29,475 nt of DNA, taken from Bacteroidales bacterium M5 (GTDB lineage: Bacteria > Bacteroidota > Bacteroidia > Bacteroidales > Muribaculaceae). Below, one piece after another: positions 1-8,063 of this stretch. The notes below the pieces were generated by a model. The model was given only the letters and a program-made list of their open reading frames with translations. It had not been told where the DNA came from and made no database searches. Every line of letters starts with the position of its first letter. The stretch's first letter is position 1. The position numbers and the translations under genes were made by a program. The DNA lies in contig LUJP01000047.1 of assembly GCA_001689535.1 (NCBI GenBank), positions 26,250 to 55,724 on the forward strand, written 5' to 3'.

Positions 1-318
1 CGGAGGCCGACGCTCCCAGTGGCCGACGCCCCCGCCCTGGGAAGGTCGGCGTCCCCGCCGTCCATCCTAAATTAAACCCTCCATACTCACAAACCGACGG
101 CCGGAGGCCGACGCTCCCAGTGGTCGGCGTCCTCGCCCTGGGGGGGTCGGCGTCTCGCCGTCCATCCCCCTATTAAACCCTCCATACTCACAGACCGACG
201 GCCGGAGGCCGACGCTCCCAGTGGTCGGCGTCCCGCCGTCCGTTCCCCAATTAAACCCTCCATCCACTCAGAATCCGACGGCCGGAGGCTGACGCTCCCA
301 GCGGCCGGCGCTCCCAGT
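1..318. repeat. Array of GC-rich palindromic repeats (array 1)
   Basis: Two kinds of arm alternate here. Arm A begins GACGGCCGGAGG and ends CGCTCCCAG; copies lie at 1-20 (cut by the window edge), 96-120, 197-221 and 277-301, with a half copy at 303-318. Arm B begins CTGGGAAGGTCGGCG and ends CCGTCC; copies lie at 36-63, 137-163 and, shortened, 223-241. Arm B is close to the reverse complement of arm A, so neighbouring arms can fold into long hairpins. The spacer 'attaaaccctccat' also recurs at about 71, 172 and 251, so the region is a degenerate tandem of about 80-100 bp units. No gene is supported inside it; open frames here are by-products of the repeats. Related arrays occur in four other intergenic places in this window. 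Confidence 0.9.
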
Positions 319-344
319 TAAAAACCGATGCTTCGCTCCTTTCT

Positions 345-358
345 TTTTGTTAACAAAA
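345..358. promoter_or_regulatory. Perfect 14-bp palindrome upstream of the fimbrial promoter
   Basis: TTTTGTTAACAAAA is a perfect inverted repeat about 40 bp upstream of the putative -7 box at 398. A G9 tract (367-375) lies between the two. The position and symmetry fit an operator for a dimeric regulator. The regulator is unknown, and AT-rich palindromes can also arise by chance. Confidence 0.4.
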
Positions 359-397
359 TTTAACATGGGGGGGGGTAATTTTTCAATCTATTATTAA

Positions 398-405
398 TAC
401 TTTTG
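398..405 (+). promoter_or_regulatory. Putative Bacteroidetes-type -7 box for the fimbrial operon
   Basis: TACTTTTG matches the Bacteroides primary-sigma -7 consensus TAnnTTTG. No good TTTG/TTG -33 element is seen 19-21 bp upstream, where the sequence is AT-rich next to a G9 tract (367-375). The promoter may therefore need an activator. The transcript would start near 410 and carry a leader of about 315 nt before the first start codon at 723. Confidence 0.45.
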
Positions 406-722
406 CGGCGTTATGGATAGTAGCCCGATGATGTAGGGCATTTTATTTACGAACCTCAGGCCAAATAGACGCCTCCACGCAGCCATGCCGCCACATGCCG
501 GAATGCATCTTGGCGCCGGCATAACCGCGGGAGAATCACCCTATTTGACATCTAACCGCCTGCTCACAGCCTGCCCCCCCAGACCGATTGCGGGAAGGCG
601 CGGAGAAAACACATGTACGCCCAACCGTCAAGGCCGCCGGCCTGGGCGGTATGATCTCGCAATGCTATGATTCCATACAGTCAGAACCGCTGTATCACAA
701 AAAAAAACATACAAACACGACA
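406..722 (+). other. Long leader region without a convincing gene
   Basis: About 315 bp lie between the putative -7 box and the first fimbrial gene. Small inverted repeats are visible: ATGCCGG (495-501) with CCGGCAT (516-522), and ATACAG (675-680) with CTGTAT (690-695) followed by an A-rich stretch. Short open frames occur (for example 485-670), but they lack family resemblance or a signal peptide. No known riboswitch class was recognised. It may be a structured 5' untranslated region. Confidence 0.4.
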
Positions 723-1310
723 ATGAAACTATCTATCAGCCTTATTCTTGCCGCAGCTGCCATTCTTATGGCCCCGGCGGCGAAGGCCGAGCAGTTCGGA
801 ATCAAGACCAACCTGCTCTATGATGCCACTGCTACGGTAAATCTCGGAGCAGAGATGCGCGTGGCTCCCCGCTGGTCGGTGGACCTCTCCGGCAATTTCA
901 ACGGATGGGACGTCAACGGCCACAAATGGAAACACTGGCTCGTGCAGCCCGAGGCCCGCTATTGGTTCTGCGACGCAACGGCCGGACACTTCGTTGGAGC
1001 GCACCTGCTCGGCGGACAGTACAACATAGGCAACGTTGACCTTGGCAGCCTCAACTTCCTCGGCACCGACCTGAGCCACCTCAAGGATTACCGCTACCAA
1101 GGATGGTTTATGGGCGCCGGCGTGGCCTACGGCTACACCTGGATTCTCGGCCGCCACTGGAATCTCGAGGCCGAGCTGGGCGTGGGATGGATCTACACCC
1201 GCTTCGACAAATATCCCTGCGCCGAGTGCGGCACCAAGCTATACTCGCGCCGTCCCCACAACTATGTGGGCCCGACGAAGCTTGCCCTCAACCTCGTCTA
1301 CATCTTCTAA
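723..1310 (+). CDS. DUF3575 outer-membrane protein of the fimbrial locus
   Basis: This is a 195-residue protein with a Sec signal peptide (about residues 1-22, ending AKA before EQF). The mature start FGIKTNLLYDAT and the following ...APRWSVDLSGNFNGW... are typical of DUF3575 proteins, which look like small outer-membrane beta-barrels. Alternating aromatic residues and the terminal LVYIF fit a barrel. An in-frame ATG at 588 would add 45 residues ahead of the signal peptide, so 723 is preferred. In Bacteroidales, DUF3575 genes often sit just upstream of DUF3868 and Mfa-type fimbrillin genes, as here. The molecular role is unknown; help with export or anchoring of fimbriae is inferred from context. 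The next gene starts 21 bp downstream, so the two are probably co-transcribed. Confidence 0.85.
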   Translation: MKLSISLILAAAAILMAPAAKAEQFGIKTNLLYDATATVNLGAEMRVAPRWSVDLSGNFNGWDVNGHKWKHWLVQPEARYWFCDATAGHFVGAHLLGGQYNIGNVDLGSLNFLGTDLSHLKDYRYQGWFMGAGVAYGYTWILGRHWNLEAELGVGWIYTRFDKYPCAECGTKLYSRRPHNYVGPTKLALNLVYIF

Positions 1311-1331
1311 CGTCAAGCCCCTTCAGCAATC

Positions 1332-2738
1332 ATGAAAAGAAACATAATATCGGCATGCCTGGCCGCACTGCTGTGCGCCTCGGCCGCCTCGGCCGCCATC
1401 GCCGACCAGGCACGCGTCAAGAATCTGAAAGTTGACCGTTCGACCGACCGTCTGCTCGTAGACATGACAATCGACGCCGACGACCTCGGCCGCAAGACCA
1501 ACCGCGAATCGTGGCTCACGCCCGTGCTCTCCACCCCCGAGGGCGACACCCTGCGCCTCCCCTCCATAATGGTGGGCGGCCGCAACCGCTATTTCCAGGC
1601 CCAGCGCCGCCACGAAACCGCCCCACTCTACCGCGGCGGCATGATAGACTACTCAGCCACCGTGCCCTACGCCTCGTGGATGGAAAGCGCCACACTGAGC
1701 CTCGAGCGCAAGGAAGCCGGATGCTGCGGCGCCGACACGCTGCTGAGCGTAGTACCCCTGCGTCAGCTCGACTACCGTCCGCGCGTATACACCCCCCGCT
1801 TCAACTACATAGCCCCCACAGCCGAGGCCGTCAAGGCCCGCGAACTCTCGGGACGCGCGTTCGTGGACTTCCCGGTTAACAAGACCGTGATTTACCCCGA
1901 CTACCGCTCCAACACACGCGAGCTGGCCAAGATTCGCGCCGGCATCGACTCCGTGCGCCAGGACCCCGACATAACCGTGCGCGGCATCACCCTCAAAGGC
2001 TATGCCTCGCCCGAAGGCCCGTGGAACAACAACGTGCGCCTGGCCAAGGGCCGCACCGAGTCGCTCAAGCAATACGTGGAGGGCCTCTACGACTTCGCCT
2101 CGTCCATCTACTCAACGGCCTACGAGCCTGAGGACTGGGAAGGCCTCGTGGCATGGCTGCGCACCAACACCATCGACGACCGCGACGGCCTCCTGGCCAT
2201 CGCCACCGACACCTCGCTGGAGCCCGACGCGCGCGACGCCCGGCTGAAGTCGCGCTACCCCGCCGCCTACGCCTATCTGCTCCGCGAGGTATATCCGGCC
2301 CTGCGTCACACCGACTATACCATTGCCTATACCATACGCTCCTACACCGATCCCAAGGAGATCCTGGAGCTCGTCCACAGCAAGCCTCAGAACCTGAGCC
2401 TCAATGAGTTCTTCGTAGCCGCGCAGAACGTGGAACGCGGATCGAAAGAGTATGACTACATATTCGAGACCGCCGCGCTCATGTATCCCGACAGCGAGAT
2501 TGCCAACCTCAACGCCGCCAACGCCGCCATGCAGCAGGGTTCCTACGCCAACGCCGCCCGTTACCTCGCCAAAGCCGGCGACGGAGCCGAGGCTATCTAC
2601 GCCCGCGCCGTGCTGGCCGCCATGCAGGGCGACTACGCCGCCGCCCGTCCGCTCTTCGAGCAGGCAGCCCGCCTGAAAGTGGCCGACGCCCCCGAAGCCC
2701 TCTCCCAGCTCGACGAAATCGAGGAATTCAACAAGTAG
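1332..2738 (+). CDS. DUF3868/OmpA-like protein with TPR-like C-terminus
   Basis: The 468-residue protein has a signal peptide (about 1-24). An N-terminal beta-rich region (about 25-170) resembles DUF3868. An OmpA-like segment follows at about 175-255, seen as FVDFPVNKTVIYPDYRSN and GYASPEGPWNNNVRLAKGR, the usual peptidoglycan-associated fold. The C-terminal 100 residues are alanine-rich helices with TPR character (AANAAMQQGSYANAARYL, ARAVLAAMQGDYAAA). It lies between a DUF3575 gene and the major fimbrillin, the normal place for this family in Bacteroidales fimbrial loci. A periplasmic or outer-membrane support role, perhaps tethering the assembly site to peptidoglycan, is inferred. The OmpA-like call is firmer than the DUF3868 call. 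Confidence 0.8.
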   Translation: MKRNIISACLAALLCASAASAAIADQARVKNLKVDRSTDRLLVDMTIDADDLGRKTNRESWLTPVLSTPEGDTLRLPSIMVGGRNRYFQAQRRHETAPLYRGGMIDYSATVPYASWMESATLSLERKEAGCCGADTLLSVVPLRQLDYRPRVYTPRFNYIAPTAEAVKARELSGRAFVDFPVNKTVIYPDYRSNTRELAKIRAGIDSVRQDPDITVRGITLKGYASPEGPWNNNVRLAKGRTESLKQYVEGLYDFASSIYSTAYEPEDWEGLVAWLRTNTIDDRDGLLAIATDTSLEPDARDARLKSRYPAAYAYLLREVYPALRHTDYTIAYTIRSYTDPKEILELVHSKPQNLSLNEFFVAAQNVERGSKEYDYIFETAALMYPDSEIANLNAANAAMQQGSYANAARYLAKAGDGAEAIYARAVLAAMQGDYAAARPLFEQAARLKVADAPEALSQLDEIEEFNK

Positions 2739-2772
2739 GGGTGGCACCTATGGGAGGTACGGCGTCCTCGCT

Positions 2773-3050
2773 CTGGGAAGGTCGGCGTCCCGCCGTCCTT
2801 CCCAATAAAGACCGACGGCCAGAGGCCGACGCTCCCAGTAAAAGGCCGACGATCCCAGTGACCTGCGCCCCCGCCCTGGGGAAGGTCGGCGTCCCGCCGT
2901 CCATCCTCAACTCACAGACCGACGGCCAGAGGCCGACGATCCCAGTGACCTGCTCCCCCGCTCTGGGAAGGTCGGCGTCCCGCCGTCCATCCCAATAAAG
3001 ACCGACGGCCAGAGGCCGACGATCCCAGTGACCTGCGCCGACGCTCCCAG
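2773..3050. repeat. Palindromic repeat array 2, upstream of the major fimbrillin
   Basis: This array fills most of the 374-bp gap between the OmpA-like gene and the fimbrillin gene. B arms (CTGGGAAGGTCGGCG...CCGTCC) lie at 2773-2798, 2875-2902 and 2963-2988. A arms of the GACGGCCAGAGG subtype lie at 2814-2838, 2921-2945 and 3004-3028, with partial copies at 2842-2856 and 3037-3050. Several A arms carry GATCCCAG in place of GCTCCCAG. The final 60 bp before the start codon at 3113 are AC-rich and hold no clear promoter box. If the locus is one transcript, these arms would form hairpins in the mRNA just before the fimbrillin gene. Confidence 0.9.
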
Positions 3051-3112
3051 TCCCCTCTCTCTCCTCTTTCACCAGAAAACAAACAAAATCAATCACGACA
3101 CATAATCAAACA

Positions 3113-5329
3113 ATGAAAAACCTTAAGAAAGTTTTATTCAGTATGCTCGCAGCCACGGCAATGTGGTCATGCAGCGACGACAAGATGGGCCCCGACGCGC
3201 CCGATCAGCTCCCCGAAGGACAAGGCGAAGGCTTCTACATGGCCCTCGACATCCAGATGCCCACCGGCAACACCGGCTCGCGCAGCTTCACTACCGGCAA
3301 CGGCGAATCGAACGATGGCACCGAAGTAGGATCCGATGCCGAAAACACCGTAAGCTCAGCCCTCATAGTGCTGGCCGCCAAAGACGACATCAGCGCTACT
3401 ATTAAAAAATACGGCTTCATAGCCGCCGGAGAGGTGCAGAGCAACAATATCACCAACCTCTCCGCAGCAAACAGCAAGCAGTACCGCGCCAAGGCCCGCA
3501 TCCAGAAAACAAACCTCAACAACCTCTATGAGGCCCTCGGAAACACGGGCGTGGCTCCCGAGGTCTACGTGTTTGTGTTCTGCAACCCCACCAAGGAACT
3601 CACCGACATGTTCTCGGCAGCAAACACCACCCTCGGCTCGGCCGAGTGGATTGACAAGACATGCACCGTGATCCAGGGTAGCGCCGACAAACCTAATGAG
3701 AACATAGGCATCTGGGACGCCAACTCGTTCCTGATGAACAATGTAAAGCTCACCACCCGCCAGCTTCCCGCCAAGCTTCTGGACTGGGAAAACTTCAACA
3801 CTGTCGACAAGCCTTTCCATCTCTCCGAAATCAACACCGTGGGACAGACAAACGTTGACAACTCATCGTCAGTGGAAGGCCGTGGCGCCGTACAGGTAGA
3901 GCGTTCTGTGGCCCGTTTCGACTTCAAGGACGGTTCGCCCGATGATACCGAGGCCAACACCTACAACGTTCTCTTCTACACCACAGCCGAAGGTAATATC
4001 GACGGCAATACTCCCCTGGTGAAAGTGGAGCTTCAGCGCATGGCCCTCGTCAACATGGCCAACAAGTTCTATTATCTTCCCCGCGTGAGCGCCGACGGCC
4101 ACCCCACCGGCAACGACTTCGCCATCTGCGGTGCCGAAAAAGGCTGGGAACGCGATGAAGCCACCGGCCTTTACTCCGCAGGCAACTACGTGGTAGGCCC
4201 CTACTCCACTGTATTCGGCGGAAACACCGTAGAGACCAACTTTACCGACTACTTCAACTATCCTTTCTTCGAGAACAACGGTTCATTCAACAATGCCACC
4301 ATGGCAGGCAACCGCTGGAATGTCTACAAGGTGACAGATGTACTCGCAGGCGCACAGGACAATTATAAACCCGAGGTGAAATACCACGTGTGGCGCTACG
4401 TTACTGAAAACGCACTCCCCGTAGGCCCCGAAAAGCAGATGAACGGCGTCTCTACCGGCATTGTGTTCAAAGCCCGCATGCTCGGCACCGACAAGGCCCT
4501 GACAACCGAATGGCAGAGCTGGAACAAGGACTATATAAAGAATGTAGCCAACTGCCTAAACGGCAAAGCATTCGAGGCTAATGGCCAGGCGCGTAACCCC
4601 ATCAAGGGCAACTCTACCGATGATCCCATCCTCTACTATTTCAACGGCCACCTCTACATGACATGGGAACACATCCGCCAGGCTGCCATCCAGGCATCCG
4701 TTACCATCGGCACCGGCGGTTCAATGGAAATCAACCGCTCCAACAGCCTCTATAAGGCTGTGTTCGGCAACGGTCCCATTCCCGCAGGCCACAAATACAT
4801 TATCTCGGAAACTGAAAAAAAGGATGTTGTAGACAGCGAGTGGCTTCCCACATCCGAAGGCTGGGAACAGAGCGCTCCCTACAAGGCATGGACCGAAAGC
4901 GCCGACTACGCCTGGACCCAGTGGGATAAAGCCGGCAAACCCGTGCCCCCGACTCTCGGCGACGAAGCCAACGCCCCCGCCACCCTCAAGACCATGCGTG
5001 AGAAAGTGACCGCCGCCGGCATCTCCATCTACCAGAGCTCGATAAGCGATGACGGAGTGCCCGGATACTACTGCTACTATTACTACTGGAACCGTCACAA
5101 CGACAACGGTATAGCCGGCGTGATGGGCCCGATGGAATTCGCCGTGGTCCGCAACAACGTCTACAAACTCTCCGTTGACAAAATCTCGCGTCTGGGCCAT
5201 CCCCGCATCCCCGGCAACGACCCCGACAAACCCACTCCCGGCACCCCCGACGAATCGGACGAGATCTATCTCGACGTAACCGTCGACATCGTGCCCTGGT
5301 CAGTTCGCATCAACAGCATCGAATTCTAA
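3113..5329 (+). CDS. mfa1: Mfa1-type major fimbrillin precursor (lipoprotein)
   Basis: This 738-residue precursor has a lipoprotein signal with Cys20 (MWSC|SDDK). Mfa1-family marks include the early GFYMALDIQMPTG, VERSVARFDF in the middle, YYCYYYYWNRHNDNG near residues 651-665, and a C-terminal strand (VPWSVRINSIEF) that fits the Mfa1 C-terminal fimbrillin domain. In Porphyromonas-type pili, the lipidated precursor is exported, cut after an arginine in its N-terminal domain, and polymerised by donor-strand exchange through the C-terminal strand. Arg57 (GSR|SF) is a possible cleavage site, by inference. The protein is longer than P. gingivalis Mfa1 (about 560 residues). The gene is bracketed by repeat arrays on both sides, and the Mfa2-type anchor follows. 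Confidence 0.88.
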   Translation: MKNLKKVLFSMLAATAMWSCSDDKMGPDAPDQLPEGQGEGFYMALDIQMPTGNTGSRSFTTGNGESNDGTEVGSDAENTVSSALIVLAAKDDISATIKKYGFIAAGEVQSNNITNLSAANSKQYRAKARIQKTNLNNLYEALGNTGVAPEVYVFVFCNPTKELTDMFSAANTTLGSAEWIDKTCTVIQGSADKPNENIGIWDANSFLMNNVKLTTRQLPAKLLDWENFNTVDKPFHLSEINTVGQTNVDNSSSVEGRGAVQVERSVARFDFKDGSPDDTEANTYNVLFYTTAEGNIDGNTPLVKVELQRMALVNMANKFYYLPRVSADGHPTGNDFAICGAEKGWERDEATGLYSAGNYVVGPYSTVFGGNTVETNFTDYFNYPFFENNGSFNNATMAGNRWNVYKVTDVLAGAQDNYKPEVKYHVWRYVTENALPVGPEKQMNGVSTGIVFKARMLGTDKALTTEWQSWNKDYIKNVANCLNGKAFEANGQARNPIKGNSTDDPILYYFNGHLYMTWEHIRQAAIQASVTIGTGGSMEINRSNSLYKAVFGNGPIPAGHKYIISETEKKDVVDSEWLPTSEGWEQSAPYKAWTESADYAWTQWDKAGKPVPPTLGDEANAPATLKTMREKVTAAGISIYQSSISDDGVPGYYCYYYYWNRHNDNGIAGVMGPMEFAVVRNNVYKLSVDKISRLGHPRIPGNDPDKPTPGTPDESDEIYLDVTVDIVPWSVRINSIEF

Positions 5330-5347
5330 AAACGCCCGGAAGTCGGT

Positions 5348-5530
5348 CTGGGAGGGTCGGCGTCCTCGCCCCGGGAAGGACGGCGTCCTCGCCGTCCACT
5401 CCCCCTCTCACTGACCGACGGCCAGAGGCCGACGCTCCCAGTGGTTCCCCAGGATTCACCTGGGAAGGTCGGCGTCCCCGCCGTCCAACCCCCCTCTCAC
5501 AGACCGACGGCCAGAGGCCGACGCTCCCAG
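5348..5530. repeat. Palindromic repeat array 3, downstream of the major fimbrillin
   Basis: B-type arms lie at 5348-5370 (partial), 5371-5397 and 5460-5486. A-type arms of the GACGGCCAGAGG subtype lie at 5417-5441 and 5506-5530. This is the same subtype as array 2 and differs from the GACGGCCGGAGG subtype of arrays 1, 4 and 5. A 28-bp stretch at 5496-5523 is identical to 2911-2938 on the other side of the fimbrillin gene. The remaining 47 bp before the next start codon (5578) are A-rich with no clear promoter. Confidence 0.9.
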
Positions 5531-5577
5531 AACTCCCTCCTCCACCAACAAAAAATCAACCATTATCGCTAAATCCG

Positions 5578-6597
5578 ATGTATAATCTAAAGCGCAACAT
5601 AATCAGAGCCATACGCTCGGCCGCCATCGGCGCGGCGGCGCTCGTGGGTCTGTCGGGATGCCAGTCGGCAATCTACGACGATCTTGACCCGTGCCCCGAA
5701 GGCGTGGTGCTCCGCTTTGTCTACGACTACAACATGGAGTTTGCCAACGCATTCCCCTCGCAGGTGGACTGCCTGACGCTCCTGGTCTACGACGCAGCGG
5801 GTCGCCTCGTCGAGACACGCACCGAGACCTCCTCGGTGCTCGCCGACGAAAACTACCGCATGACCCTCGACCTGCCTGCCGCCACATACCATTTCGTGGC
5901 CTACGGCGGCATGGCGTGCCCCGAGTCGACGTTCCATTTCGTGAGCCAGCCCGCTGCCGGCTCGCAGCTCCATGACCTCTCCGTGGCCATGAACACCGAC
6001 TGCGTGGACGCCGACCCCGGCAAAGACCTCCATCCCCTCTTCTACGGCGACCTCGACCTCACCGTGAAGCCCGGCCAGACCGACTACACCGCAGGCACCG
6101 TCTACATGATGAAGGACACCAACAACCTGCGCATACTGCTGCAGAACGTCGACGGCACCCCCGTGGACCCGGCCGACTTCACCTTCCGCATCACCGACGA
6201 CAACACCCTGCTCTCGTGGCAGAACGCCGTAATCCCCACCGCCTCCGGCAACACCTATCATCCCTGGGCCACCGGCCAGGTCGGCGCAGGCGAGACCGAG
6301 GACGGCGATGACGCCCTGCTGGCCTTCGCCGAGTTCTCCACCTCGCGCCTCATTGCCGGCGCTCCCGCCCGGCTGGTGATCGACAATGCCCGCACCGGCG
6401 AGCAGGTGCTCTCAGTGCCCCTGATAAACTACCTGCTCCTGCTCAAGAGCCTCCACTTCGACTCGATGGGCTCACAGGAATTCCTCGACCGTGAAAGCCG
6501 CTGGAACATGATTCTCTTCCTTTCAGGCGGACGCTGGGTCGATACCCGGATTGTGATCAACGACTGGATTGTGCGACTCAACAACGCTGAATTATGA
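5578..6597 (+). CDS. mfa2: FimB/Mfa2-family fimbrial anchor lipoprotein
   Basis: The 339-residue protein has a lipoprotein signal with Cys28 (LSGC|QSA). The family signature IYDDLDPCP (residues 32-40) is followed by GVVLRFVYDYNMEFANAF and then CLTLLVYD. The family in P. gingivalis (FimB, Mfa2) anchors the fimbrial base to the outer membrane and limits fibre length; the same role is inferred here. The end ...DTRIVINDWIVRLNNAEL fits the fimbrillin fold. It sits directly after the major fimbrillin, as mfa2 follows mfa1. Its stop codon overlaps the next start (ATGA), so the two are translationally coupled. Confidence 0.88.
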   Translation: MYNLKRNIIRAIRSAAIGAAALVGLSGCQSAIYDDLDPCPEGVVLRFVYDYNMEFANAFPSQVDCLTLLVYDAAGRLVETRTETSSVLADENYRMTLDLPAATYHFVAYGGMACPESTFHFVSQPAAGSQLHDLSVAMNTDCVDADPGKDLHPLFYGDLDLTVKPGQTDYTAGTVYMMKDTNNLRILLQNVDGTPVDPADFTFRITDDNTLLSWQNAVIPTASGNTYHPWATGQVGAGETEDGDDALLAFAEFSTSRLIAGAPARLVIDNARTGEQVLSVPLINYLLLLKSLHFDSMGSQEFLDRESRWNMILFLSGGRWVDTRIVINDWIVRLNNAEL

Positions 6598-7925
6598 TAC
6601 TCCACTCTCTTCGCCACACGGCAGCAGCCGCGCTGACACTCGCCGCCATGGCGTTAGCCGCATGCTCTTCGGAGGCCCCGTCTCCCGCCGCCTCCGAAGA
6701 GACCCGTGGCGACGTGACCCTGCGCCTGAAAGTAAGCACCGCCGACTCCGCCGCCCCCTCGCGCACCGACCTCGGCGACCTCGGCGACCAGGACGGCTAC
6801 GAAGCCCCCGACGGCGACTTCGAAAAAGTCGCCACCCTGCGCGTGATAATACTGCATGATTCCCGCGAGGTTGAGGGCAACCGAATGGTGGCCACAGATG
6901 ACAAAGGCAACCCGATAAACGACAATCTTGAATTCAAAGTCTCGTCCAACGAACTAAAATGGGTCTATCTCATCGCCAATGAGGCCTCGCTTCCTCTGCC
7001 CGAAGGCGTGACTGGTTACAGCACCGTGAGCGAGTGGCTCTACCACTTCACCAAAGGTGCCGAACTGCCCCTTGACGTGATGCGGAATTGGACTGCAGGA
7101 TATACCCCCACTCAGCTGAACTCTCAGAATGTCACAGCCTCCATTTTCGGAGATCAAAGGCATCTGCCGCTCACCGAAGTGTTCCGACTCCAGTCCGTCA
7201 AGCTGCCCCATCCCGATTATTCGGGCGACGGCTCAGGCGACCAGGGCTCCGAAAGCGGCACCACCGGCAACATAAGCCTCACGCAGGAAGCCAACCTGTT
7301 CCTGACCCGTGCCGCCGCCAAAGCCACGTTCCGCTTCGACTTCTCCAACTACCCCGACAATGTTTCGGGCGTCCAAGTCACTGCGGTGCGCCTCAAGGGC
7401 CTCAGTCAGCGGGAATTCGTGTTCCCCAACACCACAGTCTATTCTCCGGGAAAATACACCGCTGAAGGTGAAGGCTACATAAACAACGTGGTTGAGAACA
7501 ACGAGCGCTACATCACCTCCTTCGTGTCTCCGGCTGAGAACTCAACCGTGGATTTCCTCTTAAATTTCACAGACCCTGTGGATATGAAGAAACCCGCGGG
7601 AGCTTCCGAGACAGACAAAAAGCTGATTGTCCGCGGGCCAATTTACTTCCCCGAGTCGCTGTCGGACAAAAACGCCGAAGCCTATACCGTTCAGGTACAG
7701 CTCGACGGCGATGATTGGCTTACAGCAAAACCACTCACCACCAACATCCTCGAATTCACCGATAAAGGGGGCGTGATGCATCAGGCCATCTCCCGCAACA
7801 CTCACCTCTACATCGACATCAAATTCACCCCCACCGGAATCACATGGCAGGCCATCGAGGCGCCATACAACACCGTGACCCTCGACCCCATATTCGGTCT
7901 GGACCCCAAGAGTTCCGACCGGTGA
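6594..7925 (+). CDS. Fimbrillin-like accessory lipoprotein
   Basis: The 443-residue lipoprotein has a signal peptide ending at Cys24 (LAAC|SSE). It contains an N-terminal fimbrillin-type domain (VTLRLKVSTAD...VATLRVIILHD, KWVYLIANE) and a second beta-rich region (AAAKATFRFDFSNYP, YITSFVSPAEN). The C-terminal part NTHLYIDIKFTPTGITWQ resembles the last strands of Bacteroidales fimbrillins. Its place after the anchor gene matches mfa3-like accessory genes of P. gingivalis, but no specific orthology is claimed. It overlaps the anchor gene by 4 bp. Export to the outer membrane and incorporation as a minor or adaptor subunit are inferred. Confidence 0.7.
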   Translation: MILHSLRHTAAAALTLAAMALAACSSEAPSPAASEETRGDVTLRLKVSTADSAAPSRTDLGDLGDQDGYEAPDGDFEKVATLRVIILHDSREVEGNRMVATDDKGNPINDNLEFKVSSNELKWVYLIANEASLPLPEGVTGYSTVSEWLYHFTKGAELPLDVMRNWTAGYTPTQLNSQNVTASIFGDQRHLPLTEVFRLQSVKLPHPDYSGDGSGDQGSESGTTGNISLTQEANLFLTRAAAKATFRFDFSNYPDNVSGVQVTAVRLKGLSQREFVFPNTTVYSPGKYTAEGEGYINNVVENNERYITSFVSPAENSTVDFLLNFTDPVDMKKPAGASETDKKLIVRGPIYFPESLSDKNAEAYTVQVQLDGDDWLTAKPLTTNILEFTDKGGVMHQAISRNTHLYIDIKFTPTGITWQAIEAPYNTVTLDPIFGLDPKSSDR

Positions 7926-7990
7926 TTCCATACCCACCCCTCTCTCCCTCCCATTCTCTCTCCCACCGTCCTAACGATTTCTCCTCACCG

Positions 7991-8005
7991 ACAAATCGCG
8001 ATAAA
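7991..8005. promoter_or_regulatory. Intergenic 15-mer shared with the 18.1-kb promoter region
   Basis: ACAAATCGCGATAAA, containing the palindrome ATCGCGAT, occurs here in the 138-bp gap before the first DUF4906 gene. The identical 15-mer is at 18159-18173, between the divergent Omp85 and GH2 genes. No TAnnTTTG box was seen in this gap. The motif could be a shared regulator or structural site; function is unknown. Confidence 0.25.
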
Positions 8006-8063
8006 GATATCAAACCATAGATATAACACGGTTAAATAACGCCAATCATTTTCCTCTATATTT

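Noticed and set aside
67..267. Minus-strand open frame of 66 codons in array 1
   Set aside because: It consists entirely of the translated repeat and has no family resemblance.
1..318. Possible CRISPR array from regularly repeated units
   Set aside because: Units are imperfect, alternate in orientation, and the spacers are themselves repeated. No cas genes occur, and the same arms appear in four unrelated intergenic places.
485..670. Short plus-strand frame in the leader
   Set aside because: No signal peptide, domain or coding-like composition, and it overlaps leader structure. It was not annotated as a gene.
588..722. Upstream ATG extending the DUF3575 protein by 45 residues
   Set aside because: The extension would bury the signal peptide and its residues look like leader sequence; the start at 723 is better.
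398..722. Invertible promoter flanked by inverted repeats at the fimbrial locus
   Set aside because: Palindromic arms are present upstream only; no matching inverted partner was found between 406 and 722, and no recombinase gene is nearby.
2112..2747. Minus-strand frame of 211 codons opposite the OmpA-like gene
   Set aside because: Shadow of a gene with clear signal peptide and OmpA-like motif; its product is low-complexity Gly/Val.
5330..5577. Separate promoter for the Mfa2-type gene
   Set aside because: No TAnnTTTG box was found in the gap; the space is filled by the repeat array and an A-rich stretch.
5587..6261. Minus-strand frame of 224 codons opposite the Mfa2-type gene
   Set aside because: Shadow of a clear FimB/Mfa2 gene; the product is Gly/Val/His-rich with no domain.
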